Assembly: GCA_030668485.1 (NCBI GenBank)
Contig: DAOUTW010000001.1
Location: forward strand, 62,001 to 126,000
From: Candidatus Zixiibacteriota bacterium
Lineage (GTDB): Bacteria > Zixibacteria > MSB-5A5 > GN15 > JAAZOE01
DNA length: 64,000 bases
Reading direction: 5' to 3'
In this document: positions 16,632 to 25,465 of the stretch, one piece after another
How the letters are laid out: each line of letters starts with the position of its first letter
Position numbering within the stretch: position 1 is the stretch's first letter
Notes under the pieces: generated by a model
Database searches by the model: none
What the model saw: the letters and a program-made list of their open reading frames with translations, nothing else
Told to the model about the DNA's origin: nothing
Translations under genes and position numbers: made by a program

Positions 16632-19600
16632 GTGAACGAAAAAGAAATGCAGATATATATCACCAGAGTTGACCGGTTTATAGATCGAGTCGCCGGGCAA
16701 ATCCTTGGTGAATCTATTCAGTTTGAGGTGATTTTCGCTTCATCGAAAGATCCTGTCGAATTTGGCAGACGTCTGGACCTGCAGTACCGACCGATCGGCG
16801 AAGGTGACCTATGGGGGCATGCCTGGGACAGCGCCTGGTTCAATCTTAAGGCTGCCATCCCCGATTCATGGATGGGCCGCAAGGTTGTCGCCCGTCTCGA
16901 TTTCTCCGGCGAAGGTCTTGTTCATTCCGCCGATGGTGAAATCATGCAGGGAATCAGCAATGGGTCGGTATTCGATGCCGAATTCAGTCGAGATATCGTC
17001 CACCTCTTTGATGCCTGCAAGGGCGGTGAAAAAATAGAACTCTGGGTTGAAGCTGCTGCCAATGGCCTCTTCGGGGTTTTCACCGAGCCTGACCCGCCCG
17101 AAGATTCTCCCCGTCGCTATGGACATTACGATGCCGCCGTCAAATCGATCCAGCTGTGCCAGTTCCACGAAGATATCTGGCATCTCTGGCTCGACCTGAA
17201 AATCCTGGCCGGTCTCATAAAAACCATGCCGGAGAAAAGCGTCCGGCGAGCGCGGATCATCAAAACCGTCAACGATGCCATCGATCTCCTGGATGCAACT
17301 CCCGACAATATAAAAGGATGCTCAGATATCCTTCGTCGGGTCCTTGCCCAACCGGCTTCAGCATCCGATCTATCTGTCCTGGCCGTCGGTCATGCCCATA
17401 TCGATACTGCCTGGCTGTGGCCGATCAGCGAATCGATCCGCAAATGCGCCCGAACCTTTTCCAGTCAGATCGCCCTTATTGAGAAATATCCGGATTATAT
17501 TTTCGGAGCCTCGCAACCTCAGCATTATGCCTTTGTCAAAGAGCACTATCCCGATCTGTATGATAAAATCGTGAAAGCGGTCAAGGCGGGCAGATGGGAG
17601 CCGCAGGGCGGCATGTGGGTCGAGGCCGACTGCAATCTCATAAGCGGCGAATCGATGATCCGGCAAATACTCCACGGAAAAAACTTTTTTATGGATGAGT
17701 TTGGTATTGAAGTTAAAAATCTGTGGCTGCCTGATGTTTTCGGCTATTCGGCCGCCATGCCGCAGATCATGAAAAAAAGCGGCATCGACTTTTTCCTGAC
17801 CCAGAAAATGTCGTGGAATCAGATAAATGAATTCCCGCATCACACTTTCATGTGGCGAGGGATTGACGGTAGTGAAGTATTGACACATTTCCCTCCCGAA
17901 AATACATATAACAGCCAGCTCGGAACCGACTATCTCGTCCCGGCGCGCGATACTTTCAAAGAAAAAGAGTTCATCGACGAATTTATCAGTCTCTTCGGTG
18001 TCGGCGATGGCGGCGGCGGTCCCAAAGAGGAAAATATAGAACTGGGGCGGCGGATGGGCGACCTCGAGGGCTCGCCCCGCGTCAGATTCGGAACCGCTGC
18101 AGAGTTCTTTGACGGTCTGAGTAAACACAAAGATAACCTTGCCACTTGGGTCGGCGAATTGTACCTCGAACTGCATCGAGGTACCCTGACCACTCAGGCA
18201 AAGGTTAAGAAGGCTAATCGCTATCTGGAAAACAAACTCAGGACCGTGGAACTACTCAGCTCATGCCTGCCATTGAATATTTATCCCTCCGAAGCGCTTG
18301 ATATGAACTGGAAAAAGCTCCTGCTTCATCAATTCCATGATATCCTGCCCGGGTCCAGCATTACCAAAGCCTATGAAGTCACCCATGCCGATCATGCCGA
18401 TTTGATCCATCGGTGCGACGAATTGACGGAATTGGCTGCAGGGCGCATCTTTGAAAAAGATGATGACTCGTTGGTTCTGTTCAATAGTCTGCCGTATCGG
18501 TTCGAGGGACCACTGACGTTTCCCGATGGCTGGCAAAACGGATCGGTTGTCGATAATAATGATCGAGAACTCCCGGTCCAAAAGGTTGGTGATCGCCTGC
18601 TGGTCGATGTGGCGATCGATCCGTATTCTTTCCTGACTTTAAAACGAATCCCCGGAAATGCCGAAGTATCCGATGAGGAGAATAACCTGATTCTCGAAAA
18701 CGATCTCATCCGCTATGAATTCGAAGAGAATGGTTCGGTGATAAGAGCCTGGGACAAGGAGCATGATTACGAAATTATCCCGGCGGACGAAAGTGGCAAC
18801 GCCCTTACTCTCTACGACGACCACCCTAATAACTGGGATGCTTGGGATATAGACCTCTTTTATGAAAAATGCATCGCCGATACGGCTCATACCATTTCGG
18901 TAACCGATCATGGTTCGGGAAAACTGCGCCGACAGATACGCTTCCAATTGAAAATCGGAAATTCGAGTATTATCCAGGATGTTTCTCTGGATCATAACAC
19001 CCGGCGACTCGATTTTAAGAGCACTGTTGAATGGGTCGAGAAGCACAAAATGCTGCGTGTCGCCTTTCCGGTGACTGTGCGGTCGGATAAGGCAAGTTTT
19101 GATATCCAGTACGGCTATGTCGAAAGACCGACGCATCGCAATACTTCCTGGGATGTCGCCCGGTTCGAGGTCCCGGCACATCGATACGCCGATCTGTCGA
19201 ATCATGATTATGGTGTCGCGCTTCTCAATGACAGCAAATATGGCTACAAGATTAATGACAACATCATTGATCTCAATCTCCTGCGCTCGTCTACCTACCC
19301 CGATCCGGACGCCGATCAGGGACGGCATCAGTTCACATACAGTTTCTTGCCGCATTTGGGAAATCTTATAAACTCCGATGTCATTAAACAGGCGGCACTG
19401 TTGAATCAGCCGCCGGAAATTTTTTCAGGGTTCCGGGCAGAGTTACAAAAACTCCCATGGCGGGTGTCAGGTGAGGGAATCTCTTTGGAGGTTGTGAAGA
19501 AGGCCGAAAAGGAGGATTGCCTGATACTTCGCATCACGGAAGCATTGGGCCGGCATTCATCCGGAGAACTCATCGTCGATATTCCCGGCGCGAAACTAAT

Positions 19601-19712
19601 TGAAACCGATTTGATGGAATGGAATGACGGAATAATCCAGTCATGCGATAAACCGATCTCATTGCGGATGCAGCCATTTGAGATCCGAACATATAAACTA
19701 AAAGGGTGTTGA
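16632..19712 (+). CDS. GH38 family alpha-mannosidase, cytoplasmic
   Basis: I chose the GTG at 16632 because GAGG lies 6 nt upstream; a GTG at 16620 is an in-frame alternative. The 1026-residue protein has the GH38 zinc motif VGHAHIDTAWLWP (His and Asp about residues 254-258). It also has the nucleophile motif LWLPDVFGYSAAMPQ (Asp about 368), the mid-domain FHDILPGSSI, and the long beta-rich C-terminal domain ending in FEIRTYKLKG. No signal peptide is present, so exo-trimming of imported alpha-mannosides inside the cell is expected. It follows the symporter by 24 nt and precedes the PNGase F gene by 1 nt. Confidence 0.92.
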   Translation: MNEKEMQIYITRVDRFIDRVAGQILGESIQFEVIFASSKDPVEFGRRLDLQYRPIGEGDLWGHAWDSAWFNLKAAIPDSWMGRKVVARLDFSGEGLVHSADGEIMQGISNGSVFDAEFSRDIVHLFDACKGGEKIELWVEAAANGLFGVFTEPDPPEDSPRRYGHYDAAVKSIQLCQFHEDIWHLWLDLKILAGLIKTMPEKSVRRARIIKTVNDAIDLLDATPDNIKGCSDILRRVLAQPASASDLSVLAVGHAHIDTAWLWPISESIRKCARTFSSQIALIEKYPDYIFGASQPQHYAFVKEHYPDLYDKIVKAVKAGRWEPQGGMWVEADCNLISGESMIRQILHGKNFFMDEFGIEVKNLWLPDVFGYSAAMPQIMKKSGIDFFLTQKMSWNQINEFPHHTFMWRGIDGSEVLTHFPPENTYNSQLGTDYLVPARDTFKEKEFIDEFISLFGVGDGGGGPKEENIELGRRMGDLEGSPRVRFGTAAEFFDGLSKHKDNLATWVGELYLELHRGTLTTQAKVKKANRYLENKLRTVELLSSCLPLNIYPSEALDMNWKKLLLHQFHDILPGSSITKAYEVTHADHADLIHRCDELTELAAGRIFEKDDDSLVLFNSLPYRFEGPLTFPDGWQNGSVVDNNDRELPVQKVGDRLLVDVAIDPYSFLTLKRIPGNAEVSDEENNLILENDLIRYEFEENGSVIRAWDKEHDYEIIPADESGNALTLYDDHPNNWDAWDIDLFYEKCIADTAHTISVTDHGSGKLRRQIRFQLKIGNSSIIQDVSLDHNTRRLDFKSTVEWVEKHKMLRVAFPVTVRSDKASFDIQYGYVERPTHRNTSWDVARFEVPAHRYADLSNHDYGVALLNDSKYGYKINDNIIDLNLLRSSTYPDPDADQGRHQFTYSFLPHLGNLINSDVIKQAALLNQPPEIFSGFRAELQKLPWRVSGEGISLEVVKKAEKEDCLILRITEALGRHSSGELIVDIPGAKLIETDLMEWNDGIIQSCDKPISLRMQPFEIRTYKLKGC

Positions 19713-19713
19713 T

Positions 19714-20739
19714 ATGAGCGCAAAACTGATTGGCATGGCGGTAGTCCTGACAATCGCCATAATCTTCAGTGGGGCAGGATGTATTCAGAAGCGTGACATT
19801 CCGGTGGAGGCCGAAGGGGAGACGATTGAAATTTTCAAAGAAAATAGCATCCACTTCAACCCCGATCAACCGGATCAATTTGCGACTGAAGTCGTGGCAT
19901 CGTTCGACAACGGCCGGGTCATTTCGAAAACCGTAATTCTCCCGGAACATGACGGCCCGGTAAAGGTTATTGCCCATGTGGCGCTTCATCCGATTCCCAA
20001 AGATGAAGTGTCGGTGCAGGACAAATGGGATCGCGCTGGAAATATAAGACTCAGCCGGGAGGGTCTGCCCGATATCGAGATCGTAAAATTCATTACCGCC
20101 TACGGTGGTTTCACCGAATACGATGTCGATGTCTCCCACCTGGCGCCACTACTGAGCGGCAAGTGTACCCTCAAGGGATTTGTCGATACCTGGGTCAGCC
20201 CGGGATGGAAGATCGATTTCAGCCTGACCTTTACGGAAGATGATTATGCCGATACACCCGATTGGATACAGGCCGCCTTGTACGAAGAATCTTTTGATAA
20301 TGAAAAGATCGGTCCCGACGGCATTACTATCAACGTTAATGTCCCGCATGGCCTCAAGCGCGTGATTATGAATTACCTTGTGTCAGGTCATTGCACCGAT
20401 GGCCGCGATGCCGATGAATTCGTATCCAAAGACAACGTTATCTATGTCGACGACCGGGAAGTCTATCGTTTCAAACCCTGGCGGGACGACTGCTTGCGAT
20501 TCCGGGCGATCAATCCCTATTGTCGCCGTTGGTCCGATGGCAACTGGTCGTCCGATTACAGCCGTAGCGGATGGTGCCCGGGTGATAAAGTCGATCCGAT
20601 CGCAATTGATCTCACGCCATACCTGACCCCGGGCGAACATACCGTGCGTTTTGTCATAGAAAATATCCGCCCGAAAGATGAACAGGAACATTTCGGATAC
20701 TGGCGCGTCTCCAGCCATATTTTGGGATGGAATAATTAG
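19714..20739 (+). CDS. PNGase F-like peptide-N-glycosidase lipoprotein
   Basis: The 341-residue protein has a lipobox (FSGAGCIQ, Cys23) and both eight-stranded halves of PNGase F. The N-terminal half shows DKWDRAGNIRL, VKFITAYGG and the FVDTW block. The C-terminal half shows DADEFVSKDNVIYVD, NWSSDYSRSGWCPG and the closing beta strands. Compared from memory with the Elizabethkingia enzyme, Asp106 corresponds to catalytic Asp60 and Glu235 to Glu206. The position of Glu118 (TETW) is Asp158 here (VDTW). The expected reaction is release of whole N-glycans from glycoprotein asparagine at the cell surface. It is embedded between GH38 and GH20, which supports an N-glycan pathway. Confidence 0.82.
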   Translation: MSAKLIGMAVVLTIAIIFSGAGCIQKRDIPVEAEGETIEIFKENSIHFNPDQPDQFATEVVASFDNGRVISKTVILPEHDGPVKVIAHVALHPIPKDEVSVQDKWDRAGNIRLSREGLPDIEIVKFITAYGGFTEYDVDVSHLAPLLSGKCTLKGFVDTWVSPGWKIDFSLTFTEDDYADTPDWIQAALYEESFDNEKIGPDGITINVNVPHGLKRVIMNYLVSGHCTDGRDADEFVSKDNVIYVDDREVYRFKPWRDDCLRFRAINPYCRRWSDGNWSSDYSRSGWCPGDKVDPIAIDLTPYLTPGEHTVRFVIENIRPKDEQEHFGYWRVSSHILGWNN

Positions 20740-20748
20740 AGTCAGGTC

Positions 20749-22281
20749 ATGACGCCTCATGACGATAAACTGCCGATTGATATCATACCGCGGCCGGTCA
20801 GCATAAAGCGGGGTAGAGGTAGTTTTCAACTTCATTCTTATGCGGTAATTACCGCCTTTGCCGAGGATGCAAAGGTCGGCGAATTGGCCAGCTACCTTGC
20901 AGCGCAAGTCAAATTATTCACCGGCCTGTCTCTGAAAATAATCGATCCCGATGAGAATGACATAGGTCGTCCGGCCATCATTCTCGGCCTGATGGTGAAA
21001 CCGTATCACACTGAGATCGATTATTATCACCTGAAAGTTACCGCCAAAGAAATTACACTGGATGCCTTTACCCCGGTCGGGCTTTTCCGGGGGATACAAT
21101 CCTTGCTTCAATTGATTCATGTCACCGATGCGAGGACATGCGAGGCCGCAATTCCCGAAGTCGAAATAAAGGACTATGCCTCGTTTAAGTGGCGCGGGAT
21201 GCATCTCGATGTCAGCCGCCATTTTTTTCCAAAAGAATTCATTAAAAAAAATATCGACCTGATCGCCATGTACAAGATGAATATTTTCCACTGGCATCTC
21301 ACCGACGATCAGGGCTGGCGGATCGAAATAATGAAATATCCGAGACTGACAGAAGTCGGGGCGTGGCGAACGGAAGAGGATGGTAGCCGCTACGGCGGTT
21401 TTTACACTCAGGATGACATCCGCGAAATAGTCGAATATGCCAAAACGAGATATGTTACCATTGTGCCGGAGATCGACATCCCCGGCCATTCTCTGGCGGC
21501 GCTGGCGGCATATCCCGAATACTCCTGTACCGGCGGGCCATTTGAAGTGCCCAATACCTGGGGAATCTTCGATGATGTCTTTTGTCCCGGTAAGGAGGAA
21601 ACATTTACTTTTCTCGAAAATATCCTCGATGAAGTGATCGAACTCTTCCAATGTCGCTCTATTCATATCGGGGGAGATGAATGCCCCAAAACAAGATGGC
21701 GTGATCATCATCTTTGCCGGGAGCGGATAGAACGCAATGGTATGAAAAATGACGAACAGCTTCAGAGCTACTTTATTCACCGCATTTCTCATTTTCTCGA
21801 ATCCCGAAATGTGGGAGTCATCGGATGGGATGAAATCCTCGAAGGGGGTGCATTCACCCGGGCAATAATCATGGCCTGGCGCGGCATGGAATATGGTTGC
21901 CGAGCGATTGAAGAGGGCAACCCCGTGATCATGACCCCGACCTCCCATTGTTATTTCGACTATTATCAAGCCAAGGACGGCGAGCCGAAAGCGATCGGCG
22001 GTTATCTGCCATTGGAAAAAGTATATTCGTTCAATCCGATACCGGCCGATATTTCGCCCGACAAGATTGGCCTCATTTTCGGTGGGCAGGGCAATGTCTG
22101 GACTGAATATATGCCGGATTCCAACCATGTAGAATATATGATCCTGCCGCGCATGTGCGCGATGGCGGAGGTATTGTGGTCTCCAATAAGCATCCGCGAT
22201 TTTAGTGATTTCAAGAAACGGCTTAAATCTCATTATCCTCGCCTCGATCTCCTTGAATGCTTCTACCGGCTCCACGAATAG
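20749..22281 (+). CDS. GH20 beta-N-acetylhexosaminidase, cytoplasmic
   Basis: The 510-residue protein opens with the GH20b-type domain (IIPRPVSIKRGRGSF). The barrel follows: FKWRGMHLDVSRHFF, the active-site HWHLTDDQGWRIEI, and the catalytic pair Asp310-Glu311 in IHIGGDECPK. It then has VIGWDEILEGG and GGQGNVWTEYM. There is no signal peptide, so it should act inside the cell, removing terminal beta-GlcNAc, for example from chitobiose left when PNGase F releases an intact glycan. It begins 10 nt after the PNGase F gene and ends the clearly glycan-directed run of genes. Confidence 0.92.
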   Translation: MTPHDDKLPIDIIPRPVSIKRGRGSFQLHSYAVITAFAEDAKVGELASYLAAQVKLFTGLSLKIIDPDENDIGRPAIILGLMVKPYHTEIDYYHLKVTAKEITLDAFTPVGLFRGIQSLLQLIHVTDARTCEAAIPEVEIKDYASFKWRGMHLDVSRHFFPKEFIKKNIDLIAMYKMNIFHWHLTDDQGWRIEIMKYPRLTEVGAWRTEEDGSRYGGFYTQDDIREIVEYAKTRYVTIVPEIDIPGHSLAALAAYPEYSCTGGPFEVPNTWGIFDDVFCPGKEETFTFLENILDEVIELFQCRSIHIGGDECPKTRWRDHHLCRERIERNGMKNDEQLQSYFIHRISHFLESRNVGVIGWDEILEGGAFTRAIIMAWRGMEYGCRAIEEGNPVIMTPTSHCYFDYYQAKDGEPKAIGGYLPLEKVYSFNPIPADISPDKIGLIFGGQGNVWTEYMPDSNHVEYMILPRMCAMAEVLWSPISIRDFSDFKKRLKSHYPRLDLLECFYRLHE

Positions 22282-22510
22282 GTGGCAGGGTGACGTCAAA
22301 CCACAGTGGCTGGAGCAATTGCTCGAATTTCATCAGTCAAACGGCGGTCGCATTGGCTCGTATCAGATACCGCAGGCCAGAAAACGCTTGCGTACAATCG
22401 GGGCAAGGGGTAATTTACCGGTGATAGTGTCAATTGTTTGCCCTGATAATTCGACCTGATGAGGCAACAGCCAATGATGCTTTTCAATCACTTCGCACGA
22501 GGATATCATA

Positions 22511-23446
22511 ATGTCGTATGGACCCTCACTTGGAAATATTGCCGGCGCGATTGCAGCCGTCATTATATGTACCATAATAATCATCTCCTGTAGCGGATCG
22601 GGAGAAAAGGAAGAACCGTCAGCCATGGACAAACTTGTGCCCGCTGAAATGCTCGGATGGAAGGCGCAGCCGGAAACCGAAAAGTATGACCGCGAAACCA
22701 TTTTCGACTATATCAACGGCGCCGGAGAAGTTTATCTGTCTTACGGCTTCCAAAAGGTCGATGTCACCCGGTTTTCCAAAGCTGACGCACCTGAAATTTC
22801 CGTAGAAATTTTCGACATGAAAACACCCGAGGATGCCTACGGGGTCTTCAGTCATTCGCGTGAAAGCGAAGAAGAGGGAATCGGCGGCGGATATGAATTC
22901 GGAGGAAGCCTGCTCTGTTTCTGGAAAGGTCAGTACTTCGCCTGCGTAAGATCCGATGAGGATACCCCCGAATCGAAGGACGCGGTCTTTGCTATGGCAC
23001 GCAGCATCGACAGCAGTATCGCATCCGCCGGGAACAAACCGGATGTCGTAGGCTTTCTGCCGTCCTCGAACCTTGGCAAAGGTTCGGTGCGCTATTTCCA
23101 CAGTCAGGCCTCGTTGAATTATCATTATTTCCTCTCCGAGGAAAACCTGCTGCATCTGGATACGAACACCCAGGCAGCTCTGGGAAGTTATAATCCCGGT
23201 AATGTCAACCTGCTCTGTGTTCAATATCCGAACCCGGATCTGGCCCGGGCGGCATACGACAGTTTCATCGATGGTTTCATGCCCGAGGGAAAAGAAACCG
23301 GCGCGGCCAAAGTTGAAAATCATCGCTGGGTGGTGGCCGAGGTCATCGACAACTGTGTTGTTATCGTTTTCGATGTCAAGCATGAGATGGCGGGGCGTAC
23401 TTTATTGAAGTCATGTGCAGAAAATATACAGGGGCTGACAACATAG
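22511..23446 (+). CDS. DUF6599-type lipoprotein, unknown function
   Basis: The 311-residue protein has a hydrophobic leader ending in a lipobox (IIISCSGSG, Cys near 27). The body reads YDRETIFDYINGAGEVYLSYGF and ISVEIFDMKTPEDAYGVFS, hallmarks as I recall them of the uncharacterised DUF6599 family. It then has an internal repeat-like half (GSVRYFHSQASLNYHYF...). ACGAGGA precedes the ATG. It lies 229 nt after GH20 and 38 nt before the DUF362 gene, so it more likely pairs with DUF362 than with the glycan genes. No biochemical role is known to me. Confidence 0.65.
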   Translation: MSYGPSLGNIAGAIAAVIICTIIIISCSGSGEKEEPSAMDKLVPAEMLGWKAQPETEKYDRETIFDYINGAGEVYLSYGFQKVDVTRFSKADAPEISVEIFDMKTPEDAYGVFSHSRESEEEGIGGGYEFGGSLLCFWKGQYFACVRSDEDTPESKDAVFAMARSIDSSIASAGNKPDVVGFLPSSNLGKGSVRYFHSQASLNYHYFLSEENLLHLDTNTQAALGSYNPGNVNLLCVQYPNPDLARAAYDSFIDGFMPEGKETGAAKVENHRWVVAEVIDNCVVIVFDVKHEMAGRTLLKSCAENIQGLTT

Positions 23447-23484
23447 CATAACGGCCCAACAATTATAATGATCGGGGGAAGGTT

Positions 23485-24384
23485 ATGTCGGAAGATAATA
23501 AACATTTCACGCGGCGTGACTTTATCAAAACCACCGGGGCCGTCGCCATCGGGGTCGGGCTGGGGCTTCCGGCGTTGGCCGAGGAAACGACCGAGGCGGT
23601 TACCAAATCGAAAGTGGTTCTGATCCGGCATCCGGAAGTGGTCGGCGCAAAAAACAAGATCAACGGCGAAATTATCCAAGGGATGATGGATGAGGCGATG
23701 ACGAAACTTTTCGCCAAGGACGATCCGGTCGCCTGCTGGAAGGAGATTATCAAACCGGATGATGTCGTTGGGATCAAATCGAATGTCTGGAAATTCCTGA
23801 GAACCCCGCCGGAACTGGAACAATCGCTCAAGGGCGGCATCATGGCTGCCGGCGTGCCGGAGAAGAATATCGACATCGAGGACCGACATGTTCTCGAAAA
23901 TCCGATTTTCCAGAAAGCTACAGCCCTGATCAACACTCGCCCGATGCGAACTCATGCCTGGTCGGGGGTCGGCAGCCTGATCAAGAACCATATTATGTTC
24001 GTTCCGTTTCCTCAGAATTATCACGGCAACTCATGCGCCTACCTCGGTGCCGTCTGGACCGTTCCGGCCTGCAAGGACAAGACCCGGCTCAATGTCCTGG
24101 TGATGCTGACACCGCAGTTCAACACCGCCGGGCCGCATCATTACGACGCCAAATACACCTGGACCTACGGCGGCCTGATTGTCAGCACCGATCCGGTCGC
24201 AGCCGATACGATCGGGCTGAAAATCCTTCAGGCCAAAAGGCAGGCGTATTTTGGTGAGGACAAGCCGATCAAACCGTCGGCACATCATATCGCAATCGCC
24301 GACACCAAATACCACCTCGGCACCAGCGACCTGAACAAGATCGACCTGATCCGCCTCGGCTGGGAAGATGATAGCCTGATATAG
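23485..24384 (+). CDS. DUF362 domain protein with Tat signal
   Basis: The 299-residue product starts with a twin-arginine signal (RRDFIKTTGAVAIG, cleavage near ALAEE), so a folded, possibly cofactor-bearing protein is exported. The mature part shows DUF362-like blocks: VVGIKSNVWKF, INTRPMRTHAWSGVGSLIKNHI and the C-terminal DPVAADTIGLKIL. Only three cysteines are seen and no ferredoxin-type CxxCxxC motif is visible. GGGGGAAGG is near the start. It follows the DUF6599 lipoprotein gene by 38 nt, probably in one transcript. Function is unknown. Confidence 0.75.
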   Translation: MSEDNKHFTRRDFIKTTGAVAIGVGLGLPALAEETTEAVTKSKVVLIRHPEVVGAKNKINGEIIQGMMDEAMTKLFAKDDPVACWKEIIKPDDVVGIKSNVWKFLRTPPELEQSLKGGIMAAGVPEKNIDIEDRHVLENPIFQKATALINTRPMRTHAWSGVGSLIKNHIMFVPFPQNYHGNSCAYLGAVWTVPACKDKTRLNVLVMLTPQFNTAGPHHYDAKYTWTYGGLIVSTDPVAADTIGLKILQAKRQAYFGEDKPIKPSAHHIAIADTKYHLGTSDLNKIDLIRLGWEDDSLI

Positions 24385-24443
24385 CACAGGATCATCCACG
24401 CGACAGCCAAAAGGTGGCTCCTGCCACCGCGGCGATCTTCTGT

Positions 24444-24800
24444 CTGCCGGTGTATGTATTTTACATACACCCGGCATTATTTTATGTCCCCTATTTGGAT
24501 GTCGCGCAATGGTTTGTGCGAGGTTTGGCTTTGTTTGCTCATTTTTTAAGTTTTTTCTTTTTTGGGCATCATTTTAGGCTCTGTCTCAGACCAATGTGCC
24601 TGTCTCGCAATGGCTTTGGGTTCGTTTTTCATATTTAAGGTTTTTCCTTTCTTTGGCTTTCACAATCTCTGCACGTCATCGCTGTAGATGTCAGGTAATT
24701 CGAGCGAAGCGAAGTGTGGGGCCGACGTGGCGATCTCTAATTATTAGGGAAGGGACAGGATCAACAGCGATTCTATGTTGATTTTGGGGGCAGGCGCGAT
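24444..24800. repeat. Long intergenic direct repeat, copy A
   Basis: The 24385-25465 gap has no convincing gene. It contains two diverged copies of a composite repeat about 590 nt apart. Copy A begins with a hairpin (GGTGTATGTA 24449-24458 / TACATACACC 24462-24471). Three blocks shared with copy B follow: GATGTCGCGC...TTTGGCTTTG (about 24497-24550), GGGTTCGTTTTTCATATTTA and downstream (about 24617-24682), and GCGAAGCGAAGTGTGGGGCC and downstream (about 24698-24786). The shared blocks look about 85-90 percent identical by eye. Confidence 0.65.
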
Positions 24801-25003
24801 GGTGACCGGAAGTTGGAGTTGTAAACTGCGATCAGAGATCGCAGCCACCTGTCTGTCTTCTTAAGAAACCCGGAGCAGAGCTCCGGGCCACGCAGATTAA
24901 TGGTCCCGGGCACCAGGCTCCAAAATTACGTATAAGATGTAATCAAACATAGGCTTACCGGGAACTGGGTTTGTTTTGTACAATAAAGGTTTTCCAAGAT
25001 TAT

Positions 25004-25375
25004 CCCACCCGAAACGTTAGGAAGCGTTTCAGGTGGGGCACCAAGCATTTTTTTAACATACATCCCGATCTCATTTCATGTTCCATATGAGGATGTCGCG
25101 CATTGGGTTGCGCGGAATTTGGCTTTGGTCGCTCATTTTTAAAGAATTTTGCGGCAGGGGCCGCTTTTTGGCTTTCGCTGTTGTATGACAAGGGTTTTGG
25201 GTTCGTTTTTCATATTTAAGGTTTTTCCTTTCTTTGGCTTCACAATCTCCGCAGTCATCGCGAGGAGGCCCGCAAATTCGAGCGAAGCGAAGTGTGGGGC
25301 CGACGTGGCGATCTCCAATTATTGGGGAAGGGGCAGGATCAACAGCGATGTTATGTCGATTTTGCCGCCAGAAGG
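25004..25375. repeat. Long intergenic direct repeat, copy B
   Basis: Copy B begins with a hairpin in the slot occupied by the copy A hairpin, but with a different stem (CCCACC-GAAACG 25004-25016 / CGTTTC-GGTGGG 25025-25037). The three shared blocks follow at about 25092-25145, 25197-25261 and 25275-25363. A related hairpin followed by a similar CACCAA tract occurs at 34334-34370. Between the copies (24801-25003) there is another CCCGGAGC/GCTCCGGG palindrome near 24875. A TGTTGGCG/CGCCAACA hairpin (25430-25457) sits at the 3' end of the radical SAM gene. Confidence 0.65.
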
Positions 25376-25465
25376 CGAATTGAGGCTGTTGTGTGCGTGG
25401 TGTACGTCCTCGTGCACCAGCGTCTCTTATGTTGGCGCTCGGAGACGTACGCCAACAACGAAAAA

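Noticed and set aside
20914-22299. 461-codon minus-strand frame opposite the GH20 gene
   Set aside because: It is the antisense shadow of a gene with all GH20 catalytic motifs, and has no recognisable protein features.
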